A stretch of 9,194 bases of DNA from Thermoproteota archaeon (lineage in GTDB: Archaea > Thermoproteota > Methanomethylicia > Methanomethylicales > B66-G16), in NCBI GenBank assembly GCA_003649085.1, contig QMQV01000059.1, forward strand, positions 1 to 9,194, in the 5' to 3' direction. The notes under the pieces are model-generated. The model was not told where the DNA came from and made no database searches. It was given only the letters and a program-made list of their open reading frames with translations. This document shows, in pieces, positions 6,470 to 9,194 of this stretch; position 1 is the first letter of the stretch; the number at the start of each line of letters is the position of its first letter. The position numbers were made by a program, and so were the translations under genes.

Positions 6470-6988
6470 TTGAAGGTCTTAATAACTGGCAAGCCAGGTA
6501 TTGGAAAGACTACGGTGTTCATGAAAGCTATTGAAAAGCTTAAGCAAATGGGCTTTAAAGTGGGAGGAATGATGTGCCCCGAAGTTAGAACAGGCTTTGA
6601 GCGGGAAGGCTTTAAAGTTATTGATTTGGAGTCAAAGAAGGAGGGTTGGCTGGCTTCTAAGAAGTTTAAGGTTGGTCCTAGGATTGGAAGGTATATCGTT
6701 AACGTACATGACTTAGAGAATATAGGCGTAGAAGCTGTTCGCAAAGCATTAAGCGAAGCCGACATAGTCGCCGTAGATGAAGTTGGGCCTATGGAGCTTA
6801 AAAGCAAGGCTTTTGAAAAGATCATCGATGACTTGCTCAATAGTGAGAAGAAGGCGTTAATAGTAGTCCATTGGAAGCTAAAGGATGTTTATGCACAGAA
6901 AGCTTTTGGGAAAGCAACGGTTTTTGAAGTCACTCTCGAAAACAGGGAATATTTGCCTGAGGTCGTAGTTGAGCACGTCATTAGGTGA
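6470..6988 (+). CDS. THEP1-family nucleoside-triphosphatase
   Basis: A 172-residue P-loop NTPase of the THEP1 type (nucleoside-triphosphate phosphohydrolase; related to human cancer-related NTPase NTPCR). Walker A is GKPGIGKT (7-14); Walker B is the family-specific VAVDEVGPMELKS (100-112), with Asp103 and Glu104; GPRIGRYIV (69-77) and the segment KVGGMMCPEVR (30-40) are also THEP1 features. The family hydrolyses NTPs in vitro, but its cellular role is not settled. The start is TTG at 6470: an upstream start is unlikely because the P-loop begins at residue 7 as in the family. The stop is three bases before the trm1 GTG, so the two are co-transcribed. A deoxynucleotide or RNA kinase is less likely given the DEVGPMELKS motif. 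Confidence 0.92.
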   Translation: MKVLITGKPGIGKTTVFMKAIEKLKQMGFKVGGMMCPEVRTGFEREGFKVIDLESKKEGWLASKKFKVGPRIGRYIVNVHDLENIGVEAVRKALSEADIVAVDEVGPMELKSKAFEKIIDDLLNSEKKALIVVHWKLKDVYAQKAFGKATVFEVTLENREYLPEVVVEHVIR

Positions 6989-6991
6989 TGA

Positions 6992-8191
6992 GTGTCGAAT
7001 ATGATAGATTTCCCGACAATCAAGGTGGTTGAAGGTTCTGTTGAAGTTGTTGTACCAGATCCAGCTCATTACATGCATGGAAGCATTTATGAGCCTTCGC
7101 TAGCGCCAGTTTTCTACAATCCTAAGATGGACTTCAATAGAGACGTGGCTGTGGTGATCATTCAGACATATCAGACTTTTCTAGGGAGAGAGCTAGTGAT
7201 TTGTGAACCTTTAACAGGATGTGGTATTAGAGCTATAAGGTTCGTCAAGGAGGTTAACGGGGTTAAGGAGGTTATAGCGTCAGATATTGATGAAAAAGCT
7301 ATTGCCTTGGCAAATTTGAATGCTGAGCTTAACAACGTTAAGGGGAAGCTGAAGATTTTGCACGAGGAGGCTAATAAGCTATTATGCGAACATTCTGCCC
7401 CAGGAAGGAGATTCGATGTCATTGACGTAGACCCCTTTGGGTCTCCTATGCCGTTTATAGATACTGCTTTAAGAGCACTTAAACACGGAGGACTACTATG
7501 CGCTACAGCTACAGATGTGGCACCTCTTTGTGGAGTACACGTCGAAGCATGTCGTAGAAAGTATGGCGCGCAGCCTTTGAGAAGCGAGTATTGCCATGAA
7601 GTTGCTACTAGGATTCTGTTAGCAGCTATAGCTAAGCAAGCAGCTATCCTTGAAATGGGAGTTAAGCCAATATTATCCTATAGTACCGATCACTATGTGA
7701 GAGTCTACTTAGTTGTTGAGAAAGGCGCTCGAAAAGCTGATCAATCACTTGAAAATCTGGGCTACATTCTTCACTGCTTTAACTGCTTGAATAGAAAAGT
7801 CTTAAAGAAATTTTTGGTTGAAGAAAGAGACTTGAAGTGTGATAACTGTAGCAGCACGATGCATGTGGCAGGCCCATTATGGTGTGGCACATTACATGAT
7901 ATGGAATTTCTGCGAAAAGCGCTTGACTTAGCTTTAGAGAAGACGTTATCGAAAGCTAACAGGGTTTTTAAGTTAATTAGCTTGGCCATCGAAGAGGCTT
8001 GCGCCCCACCAACCTACTATGTGCTTGACGAGCATTGCCGTAAGCTTAAGCGTTCTGTCCCAAAAAGAGAGAGCGTTATCGCTAAGCTTAGGGAATTTGG
8101 CTTTGAAGCCTATCCAACACTCTTCAACACTAAAGGTGTGAAAACCAATGCCAGTGTAGTAGATGTTGAAAAGGCTATTAAGCTCTCTTAA
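6992..8191 (+). CDS. trm1: tRNA (guanine26-N2)-dimethyltransferase Trm1
   Basis: Trm1 makes N2,N2-dimethylguanosine at position 26 of tRNA using S-adenosylmethionine. The 399-residue protein shows VEGSVEVVVPDP (13-24), FYNPKMDFNRDVAV (41-54, the family's NP..NRD motif), the SAM-binding strands VICEPLTGCGIRAIRFVKEV (69-88) and ASDIDEKAI (96-104), and the hallmark VIDVDPFGSPMPFIDTAL (143-160) followed by LLCATATDVAPLCG. A C-terminal zinc-finger-like group CFNC (262-265) and CDNC (283-286) is conserved in many archaeal Trm1 proteins. The start is GTG at 6992, with GGTG at 6984-6987 in the end of the previous gene; ATG at 7001 is an alternative that would drop only three residues. The end overlaps the convergent rlmE by 14 bases. 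Confidence 0.97.
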   Translation: MSNMIDFPTIKVVEGSVEVVVPDPAHYMHGSIYEPSLAPVFYNPKMDFNRDVAVVIIQTYQTFLGRELVICEPLTGCGIRAIRFVKEVNGVKEVIASDIDEKAIALANLNAELNNVKGKLKILHEEANKLLCEHSAPGRRFDVIDVDPFGSPMPFIDTALRALKHGGLLCATATDVAPLCGVHVEACRRKYGAQPLRSEYCHEVATRILLAAIAKQAAILEMGVKPILSYSTDHYVRVYLVVEKGARKADQSLENLGYILHCFNCLNRKVLKKFLVEERDLKCDNCSSTMHVAGPLWCGTLHDMEFLRKALDLALEKTLSKANRVFKLISLAIEEACAPPTYYVLDEHCRKLKRSVPKRESVIAKLREFGFEAYPTLFNTKGVKTNASVVDVEKAIKLS

Positions 8192-8780
8192 ACTTCATAC
8201 CTATTAGGTATACTTCAGCACTTGTTTTTCTAGAGGCTGGAGGCTTAAACACCTTTACTTTCTCAAAGTTATTCCTAAGCTCGGATAGCAAATTTTCAAG
8301 CTCCTCCCCTTGTAAAGCTTTTATGACAACAGATCCTCCATCTTTAAGCAAGCGCCTAGCGTATTGTAAGGAGATTTCAGCCAATTCCATCTGCCTCACA
8401 TGGTCAAGGTGACGTATACCCGTAAATTTCGGAGCTAAGTCTGATAACAAGACATCTGCGCCTTGTTTTAACATGCCTACTAGCTCAGTTAAGACTTTGT
8501 TTTCTCTAACATCACCTATAATCATCTTCACATTGTCATAGGGAAGCGGCTTTATCGGTGAGATGTCTATTCCAACAACTAATCCTGATTCTCCAACATA
8601 CTCACGTGCCACTTGAAGCCAGCTTCCTGGCGCAGCTCCTAGGTCTACTACGACATCTCCCTTCTTGATGAGCTTATATCGCCTCAAAATCTGCTTGAGT
8701 TTATAAGCTGATCTAGCGCGATAACCCCTGGCTTTGGCTTCAAGGTAGTAATGATCTCTTAATATTTTCTTATTACCCAT
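8178..8780 (-). CDS. rlmE: Ribosomal RNA large subunit methyltransferase E (FtsJ/RrmJ family)
   Basis: An FtsJ-family 2'-O-methyltransferase, expected to methylate a uridine in the A-loop of 23S rRNA (E. coli U2552 equivalent). The 200-residue single-domain form matches RlmE. Visible motifs are DHYYLEAKARGYRARSAYKL (9-28), the SAM loop VVDLGAAPGSWLQVA (44-58), GIDISPIKPLP (70-80), LLSDLAPKFTGI (111-122), VIKALQGEE (152-160) and TSAEVYLIG (186-194). The K-D-K-E catalytic tetrad is complete as Lys27, Asp114, Lys154 and Glu189. The ATG at 8778-8780 lies five bases after the preceding gene's stop, with GTGA around 8786-8789 as ribosome binding site, so it is coupled to the TFE-beta-like gene. A tRNA-type Trm7 is less likely because of the short length and motif spacing, but archaeal FtsJ substrate choice cannot be proven from sequence. 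Confidence 0.93.
   Translation of the reverse strand: MGNKKILRDHYYLEAKARGYRARSAYKLKQILRRYKLIKKGDVVVDLGAAPGSWLQVAREYVGESGLVVGIDISPIKPLPYDNVKMIIGDVRENKVLTELVGMLKQGADVLLSDLAPKFTGIRHLDHVRQMELAEISLQYARRLLKDGGSVVIKALQGEELENLLSELRNNFEKVKVFKPPASRKTSAEVYLIGMKFKRA
8197..8211. repeat. 15-bp palindrome just after the trm1 stop, inside rlmE
   Basis: ATACCTATTAGGTAT is a perfect palindrome around one central T, beginning six bases after the trm1 stop. It encodes part of the rlmE C-terminus (VYLIG) on the other strand. A run of five T follows at 8225-8229 on the plus strand, so a stem-plus-T terminator for trm1 is possible; coding constraint or chance is an equally fair reading. Confidence 0.35.
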
Positions 8781-8785
8781 TTAAC

Positions 8786-9154
8786 TCACGAATCTAATTT
8801 ACTTGCTTCGGCTTCAAGATACTCATTTAACTCTTTGCATGTGACTGGAGATATCGGCTGACCTATACCACACCTATGGATGTTCAGACATGAAAAGCAG
8901 GGTATTCCCCTTATTGAGGAAATCGAAATTTTAAGCTCAGGTTTCTTCACCAAAACTATTCTGAAAGTTTTCCTACCATTATGTAGAACAGGCTCTCTTT
9001 TTATCAGACCCTTCTTCTCAAGTTTGGATACTATTCTTGAGCCTTCCCTGCTATCGGTTTTCAGAAGCTTCCATAAATCGCACTGCAATAGCCCACGCTC
9101 ACCAGATTGCTCAACGAGGCTTAAGGCTTGCTTTTCTAAGGCTTCGCTAGGCAA
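8786..9154 (-). CDS. TFE-beta/RPC39-like winged-helix iron-sulfur protein (may extend past the window)
   Basis: Residues 5-68 form a winged helix (RGLLQCDLWKLLKTDSREGS around 20-39, then RIVSKLEKKGLIKREPV with a GRKTFRIVLV wing). Residues 86-106 contain four cysteines as C-x2-C-x5-C-x10-C within IPCFSCLNIHRCGIGQPISP (84-103), followed by VTCKELNEYLE. From memory this matches the C-terminal [4Fe-4S] motif of RNA polymerase III subunit RPC39/RPC34 (including the ISP..C ending) and its archaeal relative TFE-beta, which works with TFE-alpha in promoter opening. A generic HTH regulator is the alternative. The start shown is TTG at 9154 with GAGG at 9163-9166, eight bases upstream. However, the frame stays open to 9194 with plausible protein sequence, so the true start may lie outside. 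It leads into rlmE five bases later. Confidence 0.72.
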   Translation of the reverse strand: MPSEALEKQALSLVEQSGERGLLQCDLWKLLKTDSREGSRIVSKLEKKGLIKREPVLHNGRKTFRIVLVKKPELKISISSIRGIPCFSCLNIHRCGIGQPISPVTCKELNEYLEAEASKLDS

Positions 9155-9194
9155 AGCTAGCCCCTCAGCTAAGCTACGAACCCCTTCCTTGAAC

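Noticed and set aside
6448..6840. 130-codon minus-strand frame opposite the THEP1 gene
   Set aside because: It is antisense to a gene with clear Walker motifs, covers the divergent promoter region, and has no recognisable motif.
6985..6991. GTGATGA, an exact C box match (RUGAUGA), at the THEP1/trm1 junction
   Set aside because: No CTGA D box or terminal stem follows within about 70 bases; the sequence is explained by the THEP1 stop and the trm1 ribosome binding site.
1..9194. Mobile elements, CRISPR arrays, tRNA or rRNA genes
   Set aside because: No repeated spacers, transposase or integrase motifs, or tRNA-like sequence was seen; the window is filled by conserved housekeeping genes with little intergenic space.

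Overview
The window is a compact, gene-dense stretch of archaeal chromosome. Several genes are found only in archaea or in archaea plus eukaryotes: the archaeal-type tRNA-dependent amidotransferase pair GatD/GatE, ribosomal protein S30e, the C/D box RNP proteins Nop5 and fibrillarin, an archaeal Trm1, and a winged-helix/iron-sulfur protein of the TFE-beta/RPC39 type. S30e together with a TFE-beta-like protein points to the TACK side of the archaeal tree rather than a typical euryarchaeon. THEP1 and the general gene style are compatible with a thermophile, but species and temperature are inference. I see no mobile element, CRISPR array, tRNA or rRNA gene. No gene looks broken; gatE runs off the left edge and the last gene may run off the right edge.

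Layout. Positions 1-2298 (minus strand) carry rps30e, gatD and gatE, read in that order. GatDE makes Gln-tRNA(Gln) by transamidation, so this is a translation unit. A divergent intergenic region at 2299-2412 holds the S30e promoter and, back to back, a TATA box for the plus-strand operon nop5 - fibrillarin - UPF0216 (2413-4767). These three genes overlap at their junctions. Nop5 and fibrillarin form the core of the C/D sRNA-guided 2'-O-methylation machine; the third gene is a conserved archaeal protein of unknown function. A separate promoter near 4781-4790 drives a COG1395-type HTH protein (4820-5755), whose stop codon overlaps that of the convergent rnhB (5752-6405, minus). A short divergent promoter region (6406-6469) separates rnhB from the plus-strand pair THEP1-type NTPase and trm1 (6470-8191). 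trm1 meets convergently, with a 14-bp overlap, the minus-strand rlmE (8178-8780), which lies behind the TFE-beta-like gene (8786-9154 or further).

Theme. Most genes serve RNA modification, ribosome biogenesis, aminoacyl-tRNA supply or basal transcription. Three S-adenosylmethionine methyltransferases lie within 5.2 kb: fibrillarin, Trm1 and RlmE. Intergenic space is minimal and start codons are mixed (ATG, TTG, GTG). Most starts I could check have a GGTG- or GAGGT-like ribosome binding site 4-8 bases upstream. The observations most worth a second look are an 18-bp near-palindrome at the predicted transcription start of the nop5 operon, the tight linkage of UPF0216 to fibrillarin, the iron-sulfur TFE-beta-like protein, and an Asp-to-Glu change at a predicted catalytic position of RNase HII. 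I found no clearly novel multi-gene system.
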